Part shown: positions 26,556-35,248 of the stretch, piece by piece
How the letters are laid out: each line of letters begins with the position of its first letter
How positions within the stretch are numbered: the first letter of the stretch is position 1
NCBI GenBank assembly: GCA_963667605.2
Contig: CAXXUZ010000002.1
Location: 461,309-525,308, forward strand
Direction: 5' to 3'
Origin: JADLGL01 sp963667605
GTDB taxonomy: Bacteria > Pseudomonadota > Alphaproteobacteria > Rhizobiales > Kaistiaceae
DNA length: 64,000 nt
Translations under genes and position numbers: made by a program
The notes under the pieces: model-generated
Databases searched by the model: none
The model's input: the letters and a program-made list of their open reading frames with translations, nothing else
Told to the model about the DNA's origin: nothing

Positions 26556-26885
26556 TTGAGAGGGCTCACCCACTTGCCGCGCTGGATCGGCCGGGCCCTG
26601 ATCAGGGCCTATCGCGTTACGCTGTCACCCCTAATCGGCGGGCAATGCCGCTATTCGCCGACCTGTTCGCATTATGCCGAAGAGGCAATTGCCAAGCACG
26701 GTCTTTGGGCCGGGTTCTGGATGGGACTTGCCAGGTTCCAGCGTTGCGGACCCAACGGCGCCTCCGGCTACGACCCGGTTCCCAGCGAGAAGCGCGCAGG
26801 CAGCCATTGGTACGTTCCATGGCGATACGGCCATTGGACCGGCGCCCATATCGATCCGAAAACCCGGCTGGACTTGCCGGACTGA
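26556..26885 (+). CDS. yidD: Membrane protein insertion efficiency factor YidD
   Basis: 109 aa with RVTLSPLIGGQCRYSPTCSHYAEEAIAKHG and FQRCGPNGASGYDPVP, which mark the YidD/haemolytic domain family. It is a small amphipathic helper of YidC insertase. The start TTG at 26556 is not certain; there is an internal TTG at 26574. Confidence 0.9.
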   Translation: MRGLTHLPRWIGRALIRAYRVTLSPLIGGQCRYSPTCSHYAEEAIAKHGLWAGFWMGLARFQRCGPNGASGYDPVPSEKRAGSHWYVPWRYGHWTGAHIDPKTRLDLPD

Positions 26886-26976
26886 ACCCCGTATCTCCCG
26901 GGCTGTGGCACCGCCGCGCCCGAACCGCCAACCGCTTACCTGCGCTCGTGGGCAGGACTGAGCTGGAGACAATGAA

Positions 26977-28944
26977 ATGGTCAATCTGACATTCTCGGAC
27001 GAGTCCGTTCGCGGCTTCGAACCCGGTATTACCGGCCGCGCGATCGCCGAAGGCATCTCGAAATCGCTGGGCAAGAAGGCAGTCGCGGTCGCACTGGACG
27101 GCACGCTTGTCGATTTGTCGGCCGCGATCGAGCGCGATGCCAGGATCGAGATCGTCACCCGCGACGACCCACGTACTCTCGAGCTAATTCGCCATGACGC
27201 CGCTCATGTTATGGCCGAGGCGGTGCAGGAGCTTTGGCCGGGAACCCAGGTGACCATCGGCCCGGTGATCGAGAACGGCTTCTACTACGACTTTTTCCGC
27301 GACGAGCCCTTCACCAGTGATGATCTGCCGCGGATCGAGAAGAAGATGCGCGAGATCATCAAGCGCAATGATCCATTCAGTCGCCAAGTCAGGGATCGCG
27401 AGGAGGTCAAGCAGATCTTCCGCGACATGGGCGAGGCCTTCAAGGTCGAACTGGTCGACGCCATTTCGAACGATCAGCAGATCACGCTTTATCACCAGGG
27501 CGATTGGTTCGACCTTTGCCGTGGCCCGCATATGGCCTCGACCGGCCAGATTGGCGACGCCTTCAAGCTGATGCGGGTGGCCGGCGCCTATTGGCGTGGC
27601 AATGCCCGCAACCCGATGCTGACACGCATCTACGGCACGGCGTGGCACAACAGGGAAGAACTCGACACTTATCTCCATCAGCTGGAGGAAGCGGAGAAAC
27701 GCGATCATCGCCGTCTTGGCCGCGAGATGGATCTGTTCCACTTCCAGGAAGAGGGGCCGGGTACCGTTTTTTGGCACCCCAAGGGCTGGACCATCTTCCT
27801 CGAGCTGATCAGCTATATGCGCCGTCGGCTCCGCCGCGACTATGACGAGGTCAACGCGCCCCAGATCATCGACAAGACGCTGTGGGAGACCTCAGGCCAT
27901 TGGAACTGGTTCCGCGAGAACATGTTCACGGCCAGGCCGGCCGGCGAAGACCACGACGATGTGCGGACTTACGCGATCAAGCCGATGAACTGCCCGGGGC
28001 ATATCCTTATCTTCAAGCATGGTCTCAAGAGCTATCGCGACCTGCCTCTACGGATGGCCGAATTCGGCACCGTTCACCGCTTCGAGCCCTCCGGCGCGCT
28101 CCATGGCCTGTTGCGCGTCCGCGCCTTCACTCAGGATGACGCCCACATCTTCTGTACCGAGGAGCAGATGGCGGAGGAGTGCCTCAAGATCAACGATCTG
28201 ATCCTCTCCACCTACGCCGATTTCGATTTCAACGAGATCGTCGTCAAGCTCTCGACTCGCCCGGAAAAGCGGGTCGGATCGGACGAGGCATGGGACCGCG
28301 CCGAAGAAATCATGCATAGCGTTTTGCGCGAGATTGGGAGGCGATCCGACGGCCGCGTCACCACTGGGATCAATCCAGGGGAGGGAGCCTTCTACGGCCC
28401 GAAATTCGAATATATCCTTCGCGATGCCATCGGCCGCGATTGGCAATGTGGCACCACGCAGGTGGACTTCAACTTGCCCGAACGATTCGGCGCTTTCTAC
28501 ATCGACCACCATGGCGACAAGAAGACGCCGGTGATGATCCATCGCGCCATTTGCGGCTCGATGGAGCGGTTTCTAGGCATCTTGATCGAGCACTATGCCG
28601 GCCATTTCCCATTGTGGTTGGCGCCCGTGCAGATCGTGGTCGCGACCGTCACCTCCGATGCTGACCAATTTGCCGAGGAGGTCAACGCCCGATTATTGGC
28701 GGCGGGTCTGCGCAGTGAGGTTGACATTCGCAACGAGAAGATCAGCCGCAAGGTGCGGGAACACTCGCTGAGCAAGGTTCCGGTAATCCTGGTATGCGGC
28801 AAACGAGAAGCCGATGAGGGGACGGTCAGTCTCCGCCGGCTCGGATCGCGGGACCAGGAATCGTTGACCCTTGATGCGGCAGTCGCATCGCTTCGAAAGG
28901 AGGCGGTGCCACCGGATCAAGCGCCTACGTCGATGCTCAATTAG
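26977..28944 (+). CDS. thrS: Threonyl-tRNA synthetase
   Basis: 655 aa. TGS domain (1-62), second additional domain with HHHC-type editing site (GHDAAHVM..., LCRGPH), class II core with AIKPMNCPGHI (zinc-binding Cys), FEPSGALHGLLRVRAFTQDDAH and GSMERFLGILIEHYAGHFP, and the C-terminal anticodon-binding domain (FPLWLAPVQIVVATVT). The GGAG site upstream supports the ATG at 26977. Its 3' end overlaps the convergent gene by 8 bp. Confidence 0.98.
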   Translation: MVNLTFSDESVRGFEPGITGRAIAEGISKSLGKKAVAVALDGTLVDLSAAIERDARIEIVTRDDPRTLELIRHDAAHVMAEAVQELWPGTQVTIGPVIENGFYYDFFRDEPFTSDDLPRIEKKMREIIKRNDPFSRQVRDREEVKQIFRDMGEAFKVELVDAISNDQQITLYHQGDWFDLCRGPHMASTGQIGDAFKLMRVAGAYWRGNARNPMLTRIYGTAWHNREELDTYLHQLEEAEKRDHRRLGREMDLFHFQEEGPGTVFWHPKGWTIFLELISYMRRRLRRDYDEVNAPQIIDKTLWETSGHWNWFRENMFTARPAGEDHDDVRTYAIKPMNCPGHILIFKHGLKSYRDLPLRMAEFGTVHRFEPSGALHGLLRVRAFTQDDAHIFCTEEQMAEECLKINDLILSTYADFDFNEIVVKLSTRPEKRVGSDEAWDRAEEIMHSVLREIGRRSDGRVTTGINPGEGAFYGPKFEYILRDAIGRDWQCGTTQVDFNLPERFGAFYIDHHGDKKTPVMIHRAICGSMERFLGILIEHYAGHFPLWLAPVQIVVATVTSDADQFAEEVNARLLAAGLRSEVDIRNEKISRKVREHSLSKVPVILVCGKREADEGTVSLRRLGSRDQESLTLDAAVASLRKEAVPPDQAPTSMLN

Positions 28945-30004
28945 AGGGCGGCGGCACGAGCGGATTCTCAGCCAACACTTCAACATCGCGATCGCGGCCG
29001 GTCTCAACGATGAAATTCGCCTCGTAGATGAGGTCGTTATGTTTGGCTATGGCGGAGTATTCGCCTGCGGCCAGAACTGCCGTCGGGAAGGCGCCGACGC
29101 CGTCGAACAAAATCTCACCGCCCGGCGTCAGGATCGACCACGCGGTATTTGCCAGTGCTTCGCCGCCCCTTACCGTCACAAGTTTCAAGGTCACCCTGGC
29201 TGCCTCGTGATACAAAGACAGCTCTGTCAACTTACCTGCCTCGACATCGATATCGGCGCGCACCACGGAATTGGTTTGCCCATAATAGCTGACGACGTGG
29301 TAGCGACCAGCACTGACCGGAAGGATCTGGTTCTGATGCGCCTGATCGGTAATCAGAACGCGATCGCCCAGTTCCGGGTCGATACCGAACACTTCGAACC
29401 GGAGTTCGTCGGAAGCGATCGGGTCGCCATCACCAACCAATCCGCTGAGCCGCAGCCCGCCAGCGTTTAGGACGACAATTTGATTGGTGTTTTCCGAATT
29501 CACGAGAATCTGAGTCGTGGCACCTGCCCAGCCATACATTACATGGAGATAATAACGCCCCGGGATGAGCATCAGTCGGGCGGTTCCGCCCCGGAGATCG
29601 GCCACCAGGGAGAAGGTTCCGTCGGCCCCGGGAGTGCCTTCAAAGACCCGCCAACTGACCCCTTCCGGGATCGGCTCGCCGCCCTCGACAAGGAGAGGGA
29701 TGAGCGCGAACTCCAGCGGCGGAAACGGCTCGCCGTCATCGTCAAGCAACACGAACTCAAGGGGGTCCGCCGCCCCGATATTAGCTATTTCTCCGGCATT
29801 GGCCGCCACTGGAGCCGGCCCACCGAGACCTGAATCGGTCGGCACCCTGGCGGGATGCGGCAACGGAATTGGAGGGATCAATACCTCGGCTTGAGCCAGG
29901 GCGGGCTGTCCCGACAACAGCAGCACTGAGGCCGTCAAAGCTGACAGCAGCGCGAGGATGGCCTTCGATCGGAGCCATGGCAATGGGGGTTCGGCGCGGC
30001 TCAT
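28937..30004 (-). CDS. Exported hypothetical protein, 355 aa
   Basis: A signal peptide (LALLSALTASVLLLSGQPALAQA) is followed by proline-rich linker and several beta-rich units with repeated grammar such as GGTARLMLIPGRYYLHVMYG, PVSAGRYHVVSYYG and VLAAGEYSAIAKHN, suggesting three or four carboxypeptidase-regulatory-like beta sandwich modules. I know similar conserved proteins in Rhizobiales without function. Probably periplasmic or outer surface. Confidence 0.75.
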   Translation of the reverse strand: MSRAEPPLPWLRSKAILALLSALTASVLLLSGQPALAQAEVLIPPIPLPHPARVPTDSGLGGPAPVAANAGEIANIGAADPLEFVLLDDDGEPFPPLEFALIPLLVEGGEPIPEGVSWRVFEGTPGADGTFSLVADLRGGTARLMLIPGRYYLHVMYGWAGATTQILVNSENTNQIVVLNAGGLRLSGLVGDGDPIASDELRFEVFGIDPELGDRVLITDQAHQNQILPVSAGRYHVVSYYGQTNSVVRADIDVEAGKLTELSLYHEAARVTLKLVTVRGGEALANTAWSILTPGGEILFDGVGAFPTAVLAAGEYSAIAKHNDLIYEANFIVETGRDRDVEVLAENPLVPPPSN

Positions 30005-30155
30005 AGTGGAGCAGTGTCTCCTACCTAAGGTGCGGTCGCAGCCTTTGAGGCCGACGAAAAAGCGATATTACGGCCGAAAAGTATCGGTTGTGGCGCCGGC
30101 GGCTGAATTCAGCCATTGCCATCGCCCCTATAAAGCAAATAGTCCAAGCCTCGTC

Positions 30156-30497
30156 ATGTCGTCCATCATCGATTTCTTGACGTCCCGCCGATCGGTATCG
30201 GCGATCCTGTTGGGGCCGCCCGGGCCCAATTCGAGCCAGTTGAGCCAGATCATTACCGCCGGAATTCGCGTTCCGGATCATGGCAAGCTGGCCCCTTGGC
30301 GATTCATTCTTTTCGATGGCGAGCGGCGGCGGCAAGCTGGAGCGAGGCTGTTGCGCCTCCGCCTGCAGCGCGGGGAGCGACTTTCGGCTGAGGAGGAGGA
30401 CGCCGAACTGAACCGGTTTACCCGGGCGCCAATTGTGAGAAGCAGAATCACACCGTCTCTGTGGTCAAGTGAAGCTGCGAGAGACCTGGATAAGCCA
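30156..30497 (+). pseudogene. Nitroreductase (YdjA-like) N-terminal fragment
   Basis: From ATG 30156: IDFLTSRRSVSAILLGPPGP, then QIITAGIRVPDHGKLAPWRF and LRLQRGERLSAEEEDAELNR, then APIV. This is the first third of a YdjA-type FMN nitroreductase (RRS and RVPDHGxLxPWRF are the FMN-binding part). The rest of the enzyme is absent; the frame runs on without a stop into the DUF2336 protein. Either a decayed gene or an in-frame fusion. Confidence 0.65.
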
Positions 30498-31643
30498 ATG
30501 GATGCCAAGGAGTTTCTTGCTTGGAACCGATCCGCTCCGACGTCGCGTAGGGCTGAGGCGGCGACCGCGATGGCCAACGCATATCTCTACAGCGACGTCA
30601 GCGAGGATGTGCGTCGCAACCTGGAGACCTGCATCACGGTTCTTCTCGACGACGCCGCGCCGACTGTCCGCTTCGCCCTCGCCAATGCGCTGGCCAACAA
30701 CCCCGATGCGCCCCGCCACGCTATTTTGAGCCTTGCCGCCGACCAGACCGACATTGCCGCGATCGTGTTGAGGCGGTCGCCAGTTCTTACCGACGGCGAA
30801 TTGGTGGAGCGTGTCGGAGCGATGAGCGATCCACTCCAACTAGCGATTGCCGCTCGTCCGGCGATATCGGCCGGGGTTGCGGCGGCGCTCGCTGAACTCG
30901 GCAGCGAGGCGGCTTGTCTCGTTTTGATTGGCAATAACCGCGCCGATGTTGCGAAGAGCACTTTTGGACAGCTGGCACAACGCTTCGGCGACGATCCCGA
31001 AATCCGGTCGGCGCTGCTTGACCGAGACGACCTTCCGATCGTAGTTCGACAGAATCTGATCAGCGTCCTTAGCGAGGCGCTCGGCAATCTGGTGTGGATT
31101 CGTGACTGGCTCGATCGCGATCGAGCCGATTTGGTGGCGCGGGAAGCCCGCGACCAAGCCACGGTCTCAATTGCCGCCGAGAACGGGTCTGAGGATTTGG
31201 CGGCGCTGGCCGAGCATTTGCGGGTGAGCGAGCAACTGACCACCTCGTTGCTATTGCGGACGCTTTGCGCTGGCAATCTTGATTTCTTCGCCACGGCTAT
31301 GTCGGTTCTGGCAAGGATACCGCAGCGGCGGATCAGGGGCATGGTTGATGAGCGGCGTCTAACCGCTTTCAGTGCCGTCTACGGCCGCGCCGGTCTACCG
31401 GAGCGGGCGTTCGATGCTTTTGCCGCGGCGATCAAGACATGCCGCCATCATGCTGGAGAAATCGTCGATCCGGCGATGCGTTGTCGCTTTACGCGCCGCG
31501 TGGTCGAAGAGGTGGTGGCGCGTTATGAGGAAATCAGCGACGACGAGATCAACGATCTCATGACGATGCTGCGCCGGTTCGCTGCAGAGGCGACCCGCGC
31601 GGCCGCCCGCGAATTCGTCGAGATCGAAATCAAGGCTGCCTGA
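30498..31643 (+). CDS. DUF2336 protein with HEAT-like helical repeats
   Basis: 381 aa from ATG 30498 (MDAKEFLAWNRSAPTSRRAE). Repeated helical pairs, e.g. VLLDDAAPTVRFALANALAN and PRHAILSLAADQTDIAAIVL, match DUF2336 proteins of alphaproteobacteria. No catalytic residue stands out. The reading frame extends upstream into the nitroreductase fragment, so a longer chimeric product from 30156 cannot be excluded. Confidence 0.8.
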   Translation: MDAKEFLAWNRSAPTSRRAEAATAMANAYLYSDVSEDVRRNLETCITVLLDDAAPTVRFALANALANNPDAPRHAILSLAADQTDIAAIVLRRSPVLTDGELVERVGAMSDPLQLAIAARPAISAGVAAALAELGSEAACLVLIGNNRADVAKSTFGQLAQRFGDDPEIRSALLDRDDLPIVVRQNLISVLSEALGNLVWIRDWLDRDRADLVAREARDQATVSIAAENGSEDLAALAEHLRVSEQLTTSLLLRTLCAGNLDFFATAMSVLARIPQRRIRGMVDERRLTAFSAVYGRAGLPERAFDAFAAAIKTCRHHAGEIVDPAMRCRFTRRVVEEVVARYEEISDDEINDLMTMLRRFAAEATRAAAREFVEIEIKAA

Positions 31644-31645
31644 GC

Positions 31646-32428
31646 CTAATACCGGAACTGTTCAGAGAGAATTCGCTCGTCCCAGGAATGGTCCTGGTCG
31701 AACATGATCACGCTGCTGCTGTCCCGATCCTGGACCGTTTCCACCACCGTCACGGATTTGATTTCAGAGTGATCGGCGACGGCGTTGACCGGACGCTTGT
31801 CGGCCTCCAGCACCTCGACCCGAACCAGCGATTGGTCGGGGAGGAGGGCACCGCGCCAAAGCCGCGGCCGGAACGGACTGATTGGCGTCAGTGCCAGCAG
31901 TGGCGCGTTGATCGGCAGTATCGGGCCATGGGCCGACAGATTGTAAGCGGTGCTGCCGGCGGCGGTCGCGACCAGAACGCCATCGCACATCAGCTCTTCC
32001 AGCCTAGTCTTGCCGTCGATGATGATTTTCAAGTGTGCCGCCTGATATGATTGCCGCAGCAGCGACACTTCGTTGAAGGCGTGGGCGGTGTGAACCGCGT
32101 GATCGGCGTCCCAGGCGGTCATCGCCAGCGGATGAATCGGCGTGGTGATGGCTTCACCGAGCCGCTCGATCAGGCCTTCGGCGCGATATTCATTCATTAG
32201 GAAGCCGATCGTGCCGCAATTCATGCCGTAGATCGGTTTGCCGCTATTCATGAAATCGTGAAGCGCATGCAGCATGAAGCCGTCGCCGCCGAGGGCAACG
32301 ATATGGGACGCTTGCGCCTGGCCGACATTGCAGTAGAGCTTGGTCAGCCGCTCCAGCGCCTCCTGGGCCTCATCGGCGGCGCTGGCAATAAACGCGATTG
32401 CCCCGGACCGGGGCCTTGCATCGACCAT
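31646..32428 (-). CDS. nadK: NAD kinase
   Basis: 260 aa from ATG 32428, with an AAGG site upstream. Motifs: IVALGGDGFMLHALHDF (GGDG), GMNCGTIGFLMNEY, FNEVSLLRQS and VLVATAAGSTAYNLSAHGPILP. It makes NADP from NAD and ATP. Converges tightly with DUF2336 (2 bp between stops). Confidence 0.95.
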   Translation of the reverse strand: MVDARPRSGAIAFIASAADEAQEALERLTKLYCNVGQAQASHIVALGGDGFMLHALHDFMNSGKPIYGMNCGTIGFLMNEYRAEGLIERLGEAITTPIHPLAMTAWDADHAVHTAHAFNEVSLLRQSYQAAHLKIIIDGKTRLEELMCDGVLVATAAGSTAYNLSAHGPILPINAPLLALTPISPFRPRLWRGALLPDQSLVRVEVLEADKRPVNAVADHSEIKSVTVVETVQDRDSSSVIMFDQDHSWDERILSEQFRY

Positions 32429-32490
32429 GACTGGCGCCTTTGAACGTGCCGAACTATCGTGCACCTAGCATGGCCGTTCCGCGGCTCACA

Positions 32491-32847
32491 ATGAGTGACG
32501 CCATGAACTCGCAAGCTGAACCCGCTCCGGCGGCCGTCATCGCCGTCTATTCGACTTTCCCCGACCTCGCCATGGCTGAGAGCATTGGCGGGGAGTTGGT
32601 CGAGGCCGGCCTTGCGGCCTGCGTCAACATTCTACCGGGCATGCGGTCGATCTATCGATGGCAAGGGAAGATCGAGAATGACGACGAGGTGGTCGCGATC
32701 TTCAAATCGCAGGCCAGCCGCGCCGACGAACTCATCGCGGCGATCGAAGTCAGACACCCCTATGACACACCGGCGATCGTCGTCCTGCCGATCACCAAAG
32801 GAAGCGCCAGCTATCTCAACTGGATCGTGGCCGAGACCGGCGCATAG
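32491..32847 (+). CDS. cutA: Divalent-cation tolerance protein CutA
   Basis: 118 aa. The segment GLAACVNILPGMRSIYRWQG and IENDDEVVAIFKSQ, followed by HPYDTPAIVVLPI, are diagnostic of CutA1, a trimeric copper-binding, PII-like protein. ATG 32491 or 32503 are both possible. Confidence 0.92.
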   Translation: MSDAMNSQAEPAPAAVIAVYSTFPDLAMAESIGGELVEAGLAACVNILPGMRSIYRWQGKIENDDEVVAIFKSQASRADELIAAIEVRHPYDTPAIVVLPITKGSASYLNWIVAETGA

Positions 32848-32971
32848 ACTTGATCCCGAAGTGGGCGGCCGCGAAGACGGGCGCCGTAGATCGGTCTCGC
32901 GCCGGTTACGTCGGGTTGCGAGTGGAGGAGACGGCCGCTAACTCTCGCGTTCGGAAAGAAGCGATCTCACC

Positions 32972-33892
32972 ATGACCCAAACCCGATCTTCCGAACGCGC
33001 CACCATCATCGACGGAGCAGCGATTGCCGCTGAGCTGACGGATCGAATTGGTGAGGCAATACGAGGTCTCCGGGCTGGCGGATTGCAGCCTGGACTCGCC
33101 GTCATTCTGGTGGGAACCGACCCTGCTAGCGAGGTCTATGTTCGCAATAAGGGTCTGAAAGCGGAGGCGCTTGGGCTCCATTCGGTCCAATACTCGCTTT
33201 CGGCCACGATCTCCGCAACCGAACTCATCGATCTCATCCACGAACTGAACGCGGCCCCTGCGATTCACGGCATCTTGGTCCAGATGCCGCTGCCCGGCCA
33301 CATCGATCCGCGCCGTGTGATCGAAGCGATCAGGCCGGAAAAGGATGTCGACGGCCTTCATCCGGTTAATGTCGGCCGCCTCGCCAGTGGCGATGTTGGA
33401 GCGGCGCTCGTGCCCTGTACGCCGGCCAGCGGCATGATCCTATTGAGGCATGCGTTCGGCAATGACCTCAGCGGCCTGAGTGCAATTGTGATCGGTCGGT
33501 CCAATCTCGTCGGCAAACCGATCGCGCAATTGCTGCTCCATGCCAACTGCACCGTGACGATGGCTCATAGTCGCACCCGCGATTTGCCCGCCTTGGTGCG
33601 ACAGGCCGATATCGTCATCGCCGCCGTCGGCCGGCCGCAATTGGTGCGGGGAGATTGGATCAAGCCTGGCGCTACGATCATCGACATCGGGATCAACCGG
33701 ATCGAGGCACCGGAACGTGGTGAGGGCAAGATGCGCCTCGTCGGCGATGTCGTGTTTGATGAGGCCGTCAAAATGGCGGCCCATATATCGCCGGTGCCGC
33801 GCGGCGTCGGGCCGATGACGATTGCGATGCTGATGGCCAACACGGTGACGGCGGCCTGCCGGATCGAGGGCATCGAGGCGCCGGAGTTCTGA
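32972..33892 (+). CDS. folD: Methylenetetrahydrofolate dehydrogenase/cyclohydrolase
   Basis: 306 aa. Tyr and Lys of SEVYVRNKGLKAEALG are the catalytic residues; ILVQMPLPGHI, KDVDGLHPVNVGRLA, IGRSNLVGKPIAQLL (NADP site) and PVPRGVGPMTIAMLM complete the family pattern. It interconverts one-carbon folates. Confidence 0.97.
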   Translation: MTQTRSSERATIIDGAAIAAELTDRIGEAIRGLRAGGLQPGLAVILVGTDPASEVYVRNKGLKAEALGLHSVQYSLSATISATELIDLIHELNAAPAIHGILVQMPLPGHIDPRRVIEAIRPEKDVDGLHPVNVGRLASGDVGAALVPCTPASGMILLRHAFGNDLSGLSAIVIGRSNLVGKPIAQLLLHANCTVTMAHSRTRDLPALVRQADIVIAAVGRPQLVRGDWIKPGATIIDIGINRIEAPERGEGKMRLVGDVVFDEAVKMAAHISPVPRGVGPMTIAMLMANTVTAACRIEGIEAPEF

Positions 33893-33964
33893 GGGCCGAG
33901 CGATCTCCCCGGCTTGCGCGAAAAAGAATGTGGCCGAATCCCGCGGACCTTTTCATCTGAGTGC

Positions 33965-34040
33965 TGGTGCCGGCAGCAGGAGTCGAACCCGCGACCTACC
34001 GCTTACAAGGCGGTTGCTCTACCAGCTGAGCTATGCCGGC
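33965..34040 (-). tRNA. tRNA-Thr (anticodon TGT)
   Basis: 76 nt including encoded CCA. The acceptor GCCGGCA pairs with TGCCGGC; the anticodon stem ACCGC/GCGGT carries loop CTTGTAA, anticodon TGT. Confidence 0.97.
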
Positions 34041-34075
34041 TCCGGAACCGGGGCTAGACCCGGCTCCGATGCTGG

Positions 34076-34879
34076 TCAAGATCGGGTGTGCAATGCCAGA
34101 TGACGGCGCGCCGAATAGAGCGCAAGAGCGGCCGCAACCGACACATTAAGGCTGTGGACCTCGCCGGGAAGGGTGAGCCGCGCCAGCCGATCGCAAAGCT
34201 GTCGCGTTCGTTGACGGAGGCCCTTGCCCTCGGCGCCGACCACCAGCGCCAGACGATCATGGCCAAGCGCATCCTCAAGCGATTCCGGCCCGCTCGAATC
34301 AAGGCCGATGCGATAAAACCCAGCCTCGCCGATTTGCTCCAGCGCCCGGGCAAGATTTGGCACCACAATCAGGGGAATAAGATCGAGTGCACCCGAGGCC
34401 GCCTTGGCGAGGGTGCCGGTTTCGGCCGGAGAGTGGCGAGCGGTGACGATCACGGCGTCGGCGGCCATCGCCGCGGCGGAGCGAAGGATCGCCCCGACAT
34501 TGTGCGGATCAGTGACCTGATCGAGCAGCAGCAGCAGGCGCGCATCGGCACCGAGTTGATCCAGCGTCGACGGGGGCAGGGACTTCACCTCGAGGGCGAC
34601 GCCTTGATGGACGACATCCAGCCCCAGCAACCGATCGAGTTCCTTCGGTGTCGTCGGCTCGACGGAGGCAAGGCTATTTTGGCCAAGTCCCTCGAGCCGC
34701 TGGCGCGCATTGTCGGTCGCCAGCAAGCGCAGCACAGCTCGCCGCGGATTGGCCAAGGCCGCCGAAACCGTGTGGATGCCATAAAGCCAAAGGCGATCCG
34801 CCTGCCTTTTGGCCGACGACCTCGATGCCTGGTCGCGACTATCTCGCTGTCTCCGGCGCGGCGGGCGTCGATCGGACAT
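34076..34879 (-). CDS. rlmB: 23S rRNA 2'-O-ribose methyltransferase (TrmH/SpoU family)
   Basis: 267 aa from ATG 34879 (MSDRRPPRRRQRDSR). An N-terminal basic tail, the RNA-binding substrate domain (LWLYGIHTVSAALANPRRAV) and the knotted SPOUT core: LLLLDQVTDPHNVGAILRSA, ALVVGAEGKGLRQRTRQLCD, LTLPGEVHSLNVSVAAALAL. It most likely modifies G2251 of 23S rRNA. The position between tRNA-Thr and tRNA-Tyr is the usual alphaproteobacterial one. Confidence 0.92.
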   Translation of the reverse strand: MSDRRPPRRRQRDSRDQASRSSAKRQADRLWLYGIHTVSAALANPRRAVLRLLATDNARQRLEGLGQNSLASVEPTTPKELDRLLGLDVVHQGVALEVKSLPPSTLDQLGADARLLLLLDQVTDPHNVGAILRSAAAMAADAVIVTARHSPAETGTLAKAASGALDLIPLIVVPNLARALEQIGEAGFYRIGLDSSGPESLEDALGHDRLALVVGAEGKGLRQRTRQLCDRLARLTLPGEVHSLNVSVAAALALYSARRHLALHTRS

Positions 34880-35065
34880 ATTGGCCATCTGGCCGCTTAT
34901 AGATCCGGCCGGCTCGCCAGACAATGACCGCCGCGACAACCCGCTAGACCTGGCTTTCTGCTCGTTGACAGGGGTCGGGCGCGTAGCCATAACAGGGCCA
35001 AGCGAAGCTCTGTCCGGCGGGGCGTTTTTGTTTCGCCGACCTGACGTTCTGCTTGGCGGAGCCGA

Positions 35066-35151
35066 GGGGGAGTGTCCCGAGCGGCAAAGGGGGCGGACTG
35101 TAAATCCGCTGGCGAACGCCTTCGTAGGTTCGAGTCCTACCTCCCCCACCA
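35066..35151 (+). tRNA. tRNA-Tyr (anticodon GTA)
   Basis: 86-nt class II tRNA: GGGGGAG pairs with CTCCCCC, anticodon stem GCGGA/TCCGC with loop CTGTAAA, encoded CCA. Confidence 0.97.
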
Positions 35152-35170
35152 CCATGGCGACGAAAGGTCT

Positions 35171-35244
35171 GCGGGTGTAGCTCAATGGTAGAGCAACAGC
35201 CTTCCAAGCTGATGACGGGAGTTCGATTCTCCTCACCCGCTCCA
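35171..35244 (+). tRNA. tRNA-Gly (anticodon TCC), prophage attachment site
   Basis: 74 nt: GCGGGTG pairs with CACCCGC, loop CTTCCAA gives anticodon TCC, CCA encoded. The integrase gene ends 5 bp beyond it, so its 3' part is almost certainly attL. In many alphaproteobacteria this tRNA is followed by tuf, which is displaced here. Confidence 0.95.
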
Positions 35245-35248
35245 ATAC

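Noticed and set aside
26886..26976. T-box or leader regulating thrS
   Set aside because: Only 91 bp with no T-box sequence or specifier hairpin visible.
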